Shown here: one piece after another, positions 1 through 6,226 of the stretch | How positions within the stretch are numbered: the stretch's first letter is position 1 | Layout of the letters: the number at the start of each line of letters is the position of its first letter | Assembly (NCBI GenBank): GCA_031277355.1 | Contig: JAITMN010000077.1 | Coordinates: 1 to 16,054, forward strand | DNA from: Nevskiaceae bacterium | Lineage (GTDB): Bacteria > Pseudomonadota > Gammaproteobacteria > Steroidobacterales > Steroidobacteraceae | DNA: 16,054 bases | Reading direction: 5' to 3' | Position numbers and translations under genes: made by a program | The notes under the pieces: generated by a model | The model's input: only the letters and a program-made list of their open reading frames with translations | The model's database searches: none | Told to the model about the DNA's origin: nothing

Positions 1-80
1 CGCAGATGCGGCAGCAGCATCGCGGCCGACTCAGCGACCAGGGTTTCCTCGAAACGGCCCAGCAGGGCGCAGGTGTTCAT
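1..80 (-). CDS. nadK: Probable NAD kinase, N-terminal fragment (runs off the left edge)
   Basis: An open frame begins with an ATG at position 80 on the minus strand and runs off the window after 26 codons. It opens MNTCALLGRFEETLVAES. A short hydrophobic strand followed by G-R/K and a helix with A-E is how many proteobacterial NAD kinases begin (the ALIGRY/F-type start). NAD kinase phosphorylates NAD to NADP in the cytoplasm using ATP. The gene commonly lies divergently next to hrcA in gammaproteobacteria, which supports the call. The diagnostic GGDG motif lies outside the window, so the identification rests on the start and on context. No clear Shine-Dalgarno sequence precedes the ATG. Confidence 0.45.
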   Translation of the reverse strand, partial: MNTCALLGRFEETLVAESAAMLLPHL

Positions 81-144
81 ATTGCTGCGCATTATTAGCA
101 CGGGAGGGCAAAGGGAGATACATCACCGCGTGTATGATTGCGGC

Positions 145-804
145 ATGGGCATCCGGCACGGTCTGTGGATAGCGGTGGCGCTCGTCAGTTTCGGGGTGCA
201 TGCGGCTGAGCGCGCAGCTCCCAAGGCTCCCCCGCCATTGATCTCCCGGCATCCAGCCGTAGAGGCCAATGGCGACACCACAGTTCCGAGGGCTCCCCCG
301 CCGTTGATCCGTCGGTATGGCGGGGTCATGAACGCCAAGGATGCCAAAGAAATTGCCGGCTCCTTCGCAGGCAGCGCCTGCGAGGTCAGCAAGCCGCAGC
401 CCGGCATAAGCGAGCCGACGCTGGTGTTGCGCAACCTCATTCCGAAACCGGGGGAGGCGATGAATCGCGAGACTGTGTTGGCTGCGTCGTTGGCCTATCA
501 GGTCCCCGAGGATGAACAGTGGCGCTATCAGGTTCGCGTGCAATTCGAAACTACGACGGGTCGCGGGACGAGGGGAGGAGCTTTTTTTCGAAAGACGGGT
601 GGCCAGCTTGTGGAAGATCACGGTTTGATTTGCGGACCAGCGGGAATCATCAGCATTGTGTTGCCTATGGTGCATATATGGGCCGACCCCGACATTCGGC
701 ATCCGTTGGGAATGTACTTCTACTTGGTCAGAAACAAAGATGGAGACCGCGCTCAGAGAGTCGTTGCGAAGGTAGGCCCGTTCAACTACGGCACGATGCG
801 CTGA
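145..804 (+). CDS. Secreted protein of unknown function with a duplicated PPPLI motif
   Basis: I do not recognise this 219-residue protein. It starts with a short basic n-region and a hydrophobic core ending in V-H-A-A at residues 18-21, a plausible Sec signal peptide, so it is probably periplasmic or exported. After the signal come two copies of P-K/R-A-P-P-P-L-I at residues 26-33 and 48-55, spaced 22 residues apart, forming a proline-rich linker. The remainder (about 60-219) looks globular, with two cysteines (79 and 163) that could form a disulfide. The ATG at 145 has no good ribosome site. A GTG at 130, twelve bases after AGGGAG at 112-117, is an alternative start that adds five residues. 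The gene ends 47 bases before hrcA in the same direction and may be cotranscribed with it. It lies between nadK and hrcA, which are often neighbours, so it looks like an insertion. Confidence 0.6.
   Translation: MGIRHGLWIAVALVSFGVHAAERAAPKAPPPLISRHPAVEANGDTTVPRAPPPLIRRYGGVMNAKDAKEIAGSFAGSACEVSKPQPGISEPTLVLRNLIPKPGEAMNRETVLAASLAYQVPEDEQWRYQVRVQFETTTGRGTRGGAFFRKTGGQLVEDHGLICGPAGIISIVLPMVHIWADPDIRHPLGMYFYLVRNKDGDRAQRVVAKVGPFNYGTMR
220..309 (+). repeat. Short in-frame coding repeat (two 24-bp units, 66-bp period)
   Basis: Positions 220-243 and 286-309 encode PKAPPPLI and PRAPPPLI and share the core GGCTCCCCCGCC at DNA level. The second unit lies exactly 66 bases (22 codons) after the first, so the frame is kept. 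This looks like a small internal duplication in the proline-rich region just after the signal peptide. Confidence 0.7.
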
Positions 805-835
805 TCCGGCTTGACGCACCCGCCCCGCAGGGCTA

Positions 836-849
836 GCGTCCCGCGACGC
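836..849 (+). promoter_or_regulatory. Short inverted repeat directly before the hrcA start
   Basis: GCGTC (836-840), loop CCGC and GACGC (845-849) form a 5-bp perfect hairpin ending two bases before the hrcA ATG. There is no Shine-Dalgarno sequence in the usual window upstream of hrcA, so this hairpin occupies the place of the ribosome site. It does not match CIRCE. A near-identical palindrome lies just after hrcA at 1946-1959. A regulatory role is inference. Confidence 0.3.
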
Positions 850-851
850 CA

Positions 852-1925
852 ATGACCACCGACAAACACGACGACAACCCGCTGGGCGAACGCGCGCAGC
901 AGCTTCTGAAGCTGCTGATCGAAAGCTATGTGCGCGACGGCCAGCCCGTAGGCTCGCGCAGCCTGTCGCGCGACTCGGGGCTGTCGCTGAGTCCGGCGAC
1001 GATCCGCAATGTGATGGCTGATCTGGAAGCCTTCGGCTTCATCACCTCGCCGCACACGTCGGCCGGGCGCGTGCCCACGGTCAAGGGCTACCGCTTCTTC
1101 ATCGACACGCTGCTGCGCGTGCGTCCGCTTGCGGAGGAGGCGGCCGATCAGATGCGCCGCGCGCTCACCAGCGCGGAGGATCAGCGCGCGTTGGTGGCGG
1201 TGGCTTCGCAGATGCTGTCGAATGTCACGCAGATGGCCGGCGTCGTCACGCTGCCCAGCGCCGAAGTAGCCTCGCTGTCGCACATCGAGTTCGTGCCGCT
1301 GTCGGAGAACCGCGTGCTGGCGATTCTGGTGTTCGACGACCGCGAGGTGCAGAACCGCGTCGTGCAATTGGAGCGGCACTTTGCGCCGGAGGATTTGCGC
1401 CGCGCGGCGGCGGTGCTGAACGAGCAGTTTCGCGGCCGCACGCTGGCGCAGGTGCGGCAGGAATTGATCGACCAGCTTTCCGACATGCGCGAGCGGCTCA
1501 ATCAGGGCATGGTCGATACGATTTCGGTGGCGCAGCAGTTGTTCGGTGAACCGGCCAGGCGCGCTGACCCTGACCTCGTCATCGCCGGTGAAACCAAGCT
1601 GATGGGCTTTGCCGAGTTGTCGAGCGTCGACAAACTGCGCCGCCTGTTCGAGGCTTTCAACGAAAAGCGCGACATCCTGCAACTGCTCGACATGAGCCTT
1701 CGCGGTCAGGGCGTGCAGATTTTCATCGGCCAGGAATCCGGTGTGCAGATTCTGGATGACGTGAGTGTTGTCGCCGCGCCGTATCGCTCCGGCAGCGGGG
1801 CCGTGGGCGTGCTGGGCGTGATCGGGCCGACGCGAATGGCCTATGATCGCGTGATCCCGGTGGTCGATCTGACGGCCCGTTTGCTCGGGGCGGCCTTGAA
1901 TTCTCGCCGGACGCCCCCAACCTAG
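852..1925 (+). CDS. hrcA: Heat-inducible transcription repressor HrcA
   Basis: HrcA is a cytoplasmic dimeric repressor of chaperone operons that binds the CIRCE operator; in the family its activity depends on GroEL. The 357-residue protein has the expected N-terminal winged helix. It contains ERAQQLLKLLIESYVRDGQP (13-32), then VGSRSLSRDSGLSLSPATIR and a wing with TSAGRVPTVKGYRFFID. This is followed by the GAF-like dimerisation region and a C-terminal G-x-I-G-P-T-R-M-x-Y. Length and motifs fit the family (usually about 340-355). The start at 852 is chosen because the conserved N-terminus begins about ten residues later. No Shine-Dalgarno sequence is seen. It is first in the order hrcA-grpE-dnaK-dnaJ, with 101 bases before grpE. 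I see no CIRCE element (TTAGCACTC-N9-GAGTGCTAA) upstream of it or of grpE or dnaK, so its target may be groESL elsewhere. Confidence 0.95.
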   Translation: MTTDKHDDNPLGERAQQLLKLLIESYVRDGQPVGSRSLSRDSGLSLSPATIRNVMADLEAFGFITSPHTSAGRVPTVKGYRFFIDTLLRVRPLAEEAADQMRRALTSAEDQRALVAVASQMLSNVTQMAGVVTLPSAEVASLSHIEFVPLSENRVLAILVFDDREVQNRVVQLERHFAPEDLRRAAAVLNEQFRGRTLAQVRQELIDQLSDMRERLNQGMVDTISVAQQLFGEPARRADPDLVIAGETKLMGFAELSSVDKLRRLFEAFNEKRDILQLLDMSLRGQGVQIFIGQESGVQILDDVSVVAAPYRSGSGAVGVLGVIGPTRMAYDRVIPVVDLTARLLGAALNSRRTPPT

Positions 1926-1945
1926 ACGGCTGAAGTCGGCGCGGC

Positions 1946-2026
1946 GGCGTCGCGACGCCTTGTAAACAAGTTATATTTTAGTTTAAGTTTTATATTCTAT
2001 TTATTGATTTATCTGGTGTTTTTATA
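1946..2026 (+). promoter_or_regulatory. hrcA-grpE intergenic region: two adjacent palindromes and an AT-rich leader
   Basis: A perfect palindrome GGCGTCGCGACGCC (1946-1959) abuts a second one, CTTGT-AA-ACAAG (1959-1970). Then comes a 56-base stretch (1971-2026) with only 8 G or C, against a GC-rich background, running up to the grpE ATG. The only ribosome-site candidate is GGTG at 2015-2018. The region looks like a promoter or a structured or AU-rich 5' leader for grpE-dnaK-dnaJ. I could not place a convincing -35/-10 pair, sigma-32 pair (CTTGAAA / CCCCAT) or CIRCE in it. Confidence 0.4.
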
Positions 2027-2563
2027 ATGGAAAAAACCGAAGAGCAATCGCTGCGACCCGATCCGGATGATCTGTCGCAGACGGACGCAGGCGCCGAACT
2101 GGAACGTCTGCGCGAGGCGCTGGTCGCCACCGATGCCCAGGCCCGCGAGCAGGCGCTGCGCGCGGCAGCCGAGATGGAAAACCTGCGCAAGCGCACGGAG
2201 CGTGAAATCCAGCAGGCGCATCGCTTTGCGCTGGAAAAATTCGCGCAGGAATTGCTGCCCGTCGCCGACAGTCTCGAACTGGCCGTTGCCAATGCAGGCA
2301 AGGCCGACGCAGCCAGCCTCGCCGCAGGCCAAGAGGCCGTGCTGAAACTGCTGGCCCGCGCCTTCGACCGCTTTGCGATCCGCGTGCTGAACCCGCTGGG
2401 CGAGCCTTTCGACCCGCAGTTGCACGAAGCAATGGCGATGATCGAAGCGCCCCACGCCGAACCCGATTCCGTGGTCGAAGTGGTGCAGCGGGGTTATGAA
2501 TTGAATGGGCGCCTGCTACGGCCGGCGCGTGTGATTGTGGCTCGCGCTTCGGGCGGGGCTTGA
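2027..2563 (+). CDS. grpE: Nucleotide exchange factor GrpE
   Basis: GrpE is the cytoplasmic cochaperone that releases ADP from DnaK and resets the Hsp70 cycle. The 178-residue product has a short acidic N-terminus. A long amphipathic helix or coiled coil follows (about 22-75), including A-A-E-M-E-N-L-R-K-R-T-E-R-E, the family signature. The helical bundle comes next, and then the C-terminal beta domain with the conserved NPLGEPFDPQLHEAM and the ending VVEVVQRGYELNGRLLRPA. Length is at the short end of the family (E. coli about 197) because the acidic N-terminal tail is brief. The ATG follows an extremely AT-rich leader with only GGTG (2015-2018) as a ribosome site. dnaK starts 50 bases downstream in the same direction, so the two are almost certainly cotranscribed. 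Confidence 0.96.
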   Translation: MEKTEEQSLRPDPDDLSQTDAGAELERLREALVATDAQAREQALRAAAEMENLRKRTEREIQQAHRFALEKFAQELLPVADSLELAVANAGKADAASLAAGQEAVLKLLARAFDRFAIRVLNPLGEPFDPQLHEAMAMIEAPHAEPDSVVEVVQRGYELNGRLLRPARVIVARASGGA

Positions 2564-2566
2564 AGC

Positions 2567-2581
2567 GGCGCTGCCAGCGCC
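2567..2581 (+). other. Intercistronic hairpin between grpE and dnaK
   Basis: GGCGCT (2567-2572), loop GCC and AGCGCC (2576-2581) form a perfect 6-bp GC-rich hairpin four bases after the grpE stop. No T-run follows, so it is not a classical terminator. It could be an RNA-processing or stability element that separates grpE and dnaK mRNA levels. That role is inference. Confidence 0.35.
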
Positions 2582-2613
2582 CACATTAAAGGGAATCCAA
2601 CGGAGGACAACAC

Positions 2614-4560
2614 ATGGCAAGGATCATCGGCATCGATTTGGGCACGACGAACTCCTGCGTCGCGGTGATGGACGGCGGCAAGCCGCGCGTCATTGAAAAC
2701 AGCGAGGGCGATCGCACCACGCCCTCCATCGTCGCCTTCACGAAAGACGGCGAAGTGGTGGTGGGGCAGTCGGCCAAGCGTCAGGCCGTCACGAACCCGA
2801 AGAACACGCTGTTCGCGGTCAAGCGCCTGATCGGTCGCAAATTCAAAGACGACGCGGTGCAGAAAGACATCAACATGGTGCCTTACTCCATCGTGGCCGC
2901 CGACAACGGCGATGCCTGGGTCGAAGCGCAGGGCAAGAACATGGCCCCGCCGGAGATTTCCGCTCGCGTGCTGGGCAAGATGAAGAAGACCGCTGAGGAC
3001 TATCTCGGCGAGCCGGTCACCGAAGCGGTGATCACGGTGCCGGCGTATTTCAACGATTCGCAGCGTCAGGCCACGAAGGATGCCGGTCGCATCGCGGGTC
3101 TTGAAGTCAAGCGCATCATCAACGAGCCCACGGCGGCGGCGCTGGCCTATGGTCTCGACAAGTCCGGCGGTGATCGCAAGATCGCCGTGTACGATCTGGG
3201 CGGCGGCACGTTCGACGTGTCCATCATCGAGATCGCGGCGGTGGATGGCGAGCGTCAATTCGAAGTGCTCTCCACCAACGGCGACACCTTCCTGGGTGGT
3301 GAAGACTTCGACCTGCGCATCATCAATTTCCTCGCCGATGAATTCCAGAAGGAATCAGGCGTCGACGTGCGCAAAGACCCGCTGGCGATGCAGCGTCTGA
3401 AAGAGGCGGGCGAGAAGGCGAAGATCGAACTCTCGTCCAGTCAGCAGACCGATGTGAACCTGCCGTACATCACGGCAGATGCCTCCGGTCCCAAGCACCT
3501 GAACGTGAAGCTCACTCGCGCCAAGCTCGAATCGCTGGTGGAGGATTTGGTCAAGCGCACCATCGAGCCTTGCCGCGTTGCGCTGAAAGACGCGGGCCTG
3601 TCGGCGGGCGATGTGTCCGAAGTGATCCTCGTGGGCGGCCAGACGCGCATGCCGCTGGTGCAGAAGTACGTGAAGGATTTCTTCGGCAAGGAACCGCGCC
3701 GCGATGTGAACCCCGATGAAGCCGTGGCCGTGGGCGCTGCGATTCAGGGCGGCGTGCTGGCCGGTGAAGTCAAGGACGTGCTGCTGCTCGACGTCACGCC
3801 GCTGTCGCTGGGCATCGAGACGCTGGGTCAGGTGATGACCAAGCTGATCGAGAAGAACACGACGATTCCGACCAAGGCGTCGCAGACCTTCTCCACCGCC
3901 GACGACAACCAGACGGCGGTGACGATCCATGTGCTGCAAGGCGAGCGTGATCGCGCGTCAGACAACAAGTCATTGGGCCGCTTTGATCTGTCGGACATTC
4001 GCCCCGCGCCGCGCGGCATGCCGCAGATCGAAGTCACGTTCGACATCGACGCCAACGGCATTTTGAATGTCTCCGCGAAAGACAAGGCCACCGGCAAGGA
4101 ACAGAAGATCGTGATTCGCGCGTCTTCGGGTCTGTCGGAGGATGAGATCAAGCGCATGGTGGCCGATGCCGAAGCGCACGCAGCGGAAGACAAGAAATTC
4201 CGCGAACTGGTCGAAACGCGCAATCGCGCCGATGGCTTGGTGCATTCCACCGAGAAGTCGTTGCAGGAATTGGGCGACAAGGCCAGCGGTGAGGAACGCG
4301 CTGCCGTTGAATCGGCGCTTTCCGATCTGCGCACCGCGTTGAAGGGCGATGACAAAGACGCCATCGACCGCAAGGCCGAAGCGCTGGCGAAAGTGGCCGG
4401 TGGCTTGGCCGAGCGTGCGGCGCAGGCCGCAGCCGGTGGCGCTGGTGCCGGCGCGGACGGTGCAGGCGCGGGCGGCGGCGCAGGCAGTGGCGCTGCGAAC
4501 GAAGGCGTCGTCGATGCCGAGTTCGAGGAAGTCAAGGACAAGGACCGTGGCAATAGCTGA
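2614..4560 (+). CDS. dnaK: Molecular chaperone DnaK (Hsp70)
   Basis: DnaK is the ATP-driven cytoplasmic Hsp70 that binds exposed hydrophobic segments, with DnaJ stimulating hydrolysis and GrpE exchanging nucleotide. The 648-residue protein starts MARIIGIDLGTTNSCVAV (phosphate 1 motif). It carries DLGGGTFDVS with Thr199 at the E. coli autophosphorylation position, and VILVGGQTRMPLVQ. The interdomain linker DVLLLDV is at 388-394, numbered as in E. coli. The substrate-binding domain follows, then a lid, then a Gly/Ala-rich tail (about 606-630). The C-terminus has VVDAEFEEVKDKDRGNS, slightly longer than the usual EEVKDKK ending. A strong ribosome site GGAGG (2602-2606) lies seven bases before the ATG. 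The stop codon lies inside a 15-bp tandem duplication, and dnaJ starts 41 bases later. Confidence 0.99.
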   Translation: MARIIGIDLGTTNSCVAVMDGGKPRVIENSEGDRTTPSIVAFTKDGEVVVGQSAKRQAVTNPKNTLFAVKRLIGRKFKDDAVQKDINMVPYSIVAADNGDAWVEAQGKNMAPPEISARVLGKMKKTAEDYLGEPVTEAVITVPAYFNDSQRQATKDAGRIAGLEVKRIINEPTAAALAYGLDKSGGDRKIAVYDLGGGTFDVSIIEIAAVDGERQFEVLSTNGDTFLGGEDFDLRIINFLADEFQKESGVDVRKDPLAMQRLKEAGEKAKIELSSSQQTDVNLPYITADASGPKHLNVKLTRAKLESLVEDLVKRTIEPCRVALKDAGLSAGDVSEVILVGGQTRMPLVQKYVKDFFGKEPRRDVNPDEAVAVGAAIQGGVLAGEVKDVLLLDVTPLSLGIETLGQVMTKLIEKNTTIPTKASQTFSTADDNQTAVTIHVLQGERDRASDNKSLGRFDLSDIRPAPRGMPQIEVTFDIDANGILNVSAKDKATGKEQKIVIRASSGLSEDEIKRMVADAEAHAAEDKKFRELVETRNRADGLVHSTEKSLQELGDKASGEERAAVESALSDLRTALKGDDKDAIDRKAEALAKVAGGLAERAAQAAAGGAGAGADGAGAGGGAGSGAANEGVVDAEFEEVKDKDRGNS

Positions 4561-4580
4561 GCGATCAATAGCCGAGCGAT
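4551..4580 (+). repeat. 15-bp tandem duplication spanning the dnaK stop codon
   Basis: CAATAGCTGAGCGAT (4551-4565) is followed directly by CAATAGCCGAGCGAT (4566-4580), differing at one base. The first copy contains the dnaK stop TGA (4558-4560); in the second copy the same codon is CGA. Because 15 is a multiple of three, the dnaK frame continues open after the stop through copy two to a TGA at 4603-4605 that overlaps the dnaJ ATG. Confidence 0.8.
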
Positions 4581-4601
4581 GGGCCTGACCTTGGCAATGG
4601 C

Positions 4602-5741
4602 ATGAGTAAACGCGACTACTACACCGTGCTGGACGTGCCGCGCAATGCGCCGGAAGCCGACATCAAGAAGGCTTACCGGCGTCTTGCCATGAAGCTGCAT
4701 CCGGATCGCAATCCCGGCGACAAGACAGCGGAGGAGCAGTTCAAGGAAGTCAAAGAAGCCTACGAAGTGCTTTCCGATTCGCGCAAGCGCGCCGTCTATG
4801 ACCAGCACGGTCACGCCGGTGTCGATGCACAGCGCAACGCGGGAGGCGGCGGCGGCTTCAACCCCGGCGAAGCCTTCGGCGACATCTTCGGCGATGTGTT
4901 CGGCGACATCTTCGGCGGTGGCCGTCGGGGTGGCCGTTCGCAGGTGTTTCGCGGCGCTGATCTGCGCTATGAACTGGAACTTGATCTGAATCAGGCCGTG
5001 TTCGGCGCGGCGGTGGAAATCGAAATCCCCAAGCTCACCGAATGCGAAACCTGCCACGGTTCCGGCGCGGCCAAGGGCCACAGCCCGGTGGAGTGCGATA
5101 CCTGCCACGGTTCGGGGCAGGTGCGCGTGTCGCAGGGTTTCTTTCAGTTGCAACAGACCTGTCCGCGTTGCCGTGGCAGCGGCAAGATCGTGAAGAATCC
5201 CTGCGACACCTGTCTCGGGCAGGGCCGCATACGGCGCACGAAGAAGCTGTCGGTGAAGATTCCGCCGGGCGTCGATACGGGCGACCGCGTGCGTCTGACT
5301 GGCGAGGGCGAGGCGGGGCGCAACGGCGGTCCGCCCGGCGATCTGTATGTGGAGATGCGCGTGCGCGAGCACGACATCTTCCAGCGCGATGGCGAGAATC
5401 TGTCCTGCGAAGTGCCGGTGAGCTTTGCCACGGCAACGCTCGGCGGTTCGATCATCGTGCCCACGCTCGACGGTCATGTGTCGTTGAAAGTGCCGCCCGA
5501 AACGCAGTCCGGCAAGGTCTTTCGCCTGCGCGACAAGGGCGTGAAGCCGGTGCGCGGCGGTGCGCGCGGCGACCTGTTCTGCAAGGTCATGGTTGAAACG
5601 CCGGTGAAACTCACCGATGAACAAAAGGAATTGCTGAAGCAATTCGACGCCTCGATCCGTGGCAACGAAGCGCATCACGCGCCGCGCGAGGGCAGTTTCT
5701 TCGACGGCGTGAAGCGGTTTTTTACCGGCGCGGGGGCTTGA
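4602..5741 (+). CDS. dnaJ: Molecular chaperone DnaJ (type I Hsp40)
   Basis: DnaJ delivers substrates to DnaK and stimulates its ATPase. The 379-residue protein has all type I regions in order. The J domain spans about 1-70 with HPD at 33-35. A Gly/Phe-rich linker (about 80-110) includes GDIFGDVFGDIFGGG. A four-repeat zinc region carries CETCHGSG, CDTCHGSG, CPRCRGSG and CDTCLGQG, with cysteine pairs at 148/151, 165/168, 187/190 and 201/204. Two beta-barrel substrate domains (about 210-340) and a C-terminal dimerisation segment follow. Length matches the family (E. coli 376). No clear Shine-Dalgarno sequence precedes the ATG. An eight-codon mini-ORF in the dnaK frame (4579-4605) ends in ATGA overlapping the dnaJ start, so translational coupling is plausible. 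A perfect hairpin covers the stop codon. Confidence 0.98.
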   Translation: MSKRDYYTVLDVPRNAPEADIKKAYRRLAMKLHPDRNPGDKTAEEQFKEVKEAYEVLSDSRKRAVYDQHGHAGVDAQRNAGGGGGFNPGEAFGDIFGDVFGDIFGGGRRGGRSQVFRGADLRYELELDLNQAVFGAAVEIEIPKLTECETCHGSGAAKGHSPVECDTCHGSGQVRVSQGFFQLQQTCPRCRGSGKIVKNPCDTCLGQGRIRRTKKLSVKIPPGVDTGDRVRLTGEGEAGRNGGPPGDLYVEMRVREHDIFQRDGENLSCEVPVSFATATLGGSIIVPTLDGHVSLKVPPETQSGKVFRLRDKGVKPVRGGARGDLFCKVMVETPVKLTDEQKELLKQFDASIRGNEAHHAPREGSFFDGVKRFFTGAGA

Positions 5742-5756
5742 GGGCAGACCTCAAGC
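5736..5756 (+). terminator. Hairpin over the dnaJ stop codon (possible weak terminator)
   Basis: GCTTGAGG (5736-5743), loop GCAGA and CCTCAAGC (5749-5756) form a perfect 8-bp stem that includes the dnaJ TGA (5739-5741). No T-tract follows, so efficient intrinsic termination is unlikely. It may act as a 3' stability element or lower expression of the next gene, whose start lies 20 bases further on. Confidence 0.4.
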
Positions 5757-5776
5757 AACGAATGGAGAGCACTTCC

Positions 5777-6124
5777 ATGCTGTGGAACAAGCGTATCGCC
5801 GTCCTGCTGCTTGGAGCGTTCGCAAGCTGCCCCATCACCTCTGCGCTGGCGGCAGAAGTGTGTCCGTCCAAGAGCGGAACATTCCTGCGTTTTCTGGATG
5901 TATTCGATGGGTCTCCGGAAGAGCTTGCCACGTTGATACCCGAAGAGGTAACGGAGCAGACCGGATACTGGAAACTCGGCTATGTCTATGACGCGGGCCG
6001 ATTCGTCACGATCCGATGCGAGTACGCCGACAAACAGGTGTTGGACGTGAAACTTTCCAAGCGGATCGAACAGTGCGATTACACGATTGATTCCCAGAGC
6101 AAAATCCATCTGGATTGCAAATAG
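5777..6124 (+). CDS. Small secreted cysteine-containing protein (STY0301-like)
   Basis: This is a 115-residue exported protein of unknown function. Residues 1-25 form a signal peptide: basic K5-R6, a hydrophobic core and an A-L-A cleavage site before A26. The mature part has four cysteines (29, 81, 100, 114), enough for two disulfides. Its pattern is Cys-Pro near the mature N-terminus, V-F-D-G-S-P-E-E-L-A-x-L-I-P in the middle, then W-K-L, C-E-Y and a late C. This resembles from memory the small periplasmic STY0301-type proteins, which have no assigned function; that match is tentative. The ATG at 5777 is preferred because GGAGAG (5764-5769) precedes it at good spacing and the signal peptide starts there; an upstream in-frame ATG at 5762 has no ribosome site. 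The gene separates dnaJ from dapB and is visibly less GC-rich than both, suggesting an accessory insertion. Confidence 0.6.
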   Translation: MLWNKRIAVLLLGAFASCPITSALAAEVCPSKSGTFLRFLDVFDGSPEELATLIPEEVTEQTGYWKLGYVYDAGRFVTIRCEYADKQVLDVKLSKRIEQCDYTIDSQSKIHLDCK

Positions 6125-6226
6125 CATCAACCGGACCGCGCGCGTTGCCAGTGCCGCAGGTACATCCCTGCAGTCTGTGTATCATTCCCGCCATCGTCCG
6201 GCAGTAATCAGAAAAGGGGAATCGGC

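Noticed and set aside
95..103. TTAGCACGG resembling the left half of CIRCE
   Set aside because: The matching right half (GAGTGCTAA) is absent nine bases downstream; only one half-site is present.
2023..2028. Perfect TATAAT before grpE as a -10 box
   Set aside because: It overlaps the grpE ATG, and no -35 lies at a suitable distance; it follows from the AT-rich leader.
4882..4923. Repeated GACATCTTCGGCGA units in dnaJ as a DNA repeat
   Set aside because: They encode the normal Gly/Phe-rich linker of DnaJ.
6125..6226. Lysine riboswitch or promoter upstream of dapB
   Set aside because: The gap is about 100 bases, too short for a lysine riboswitch, and only a weak TATCAT at 6180-6185 without a -35 is seen.
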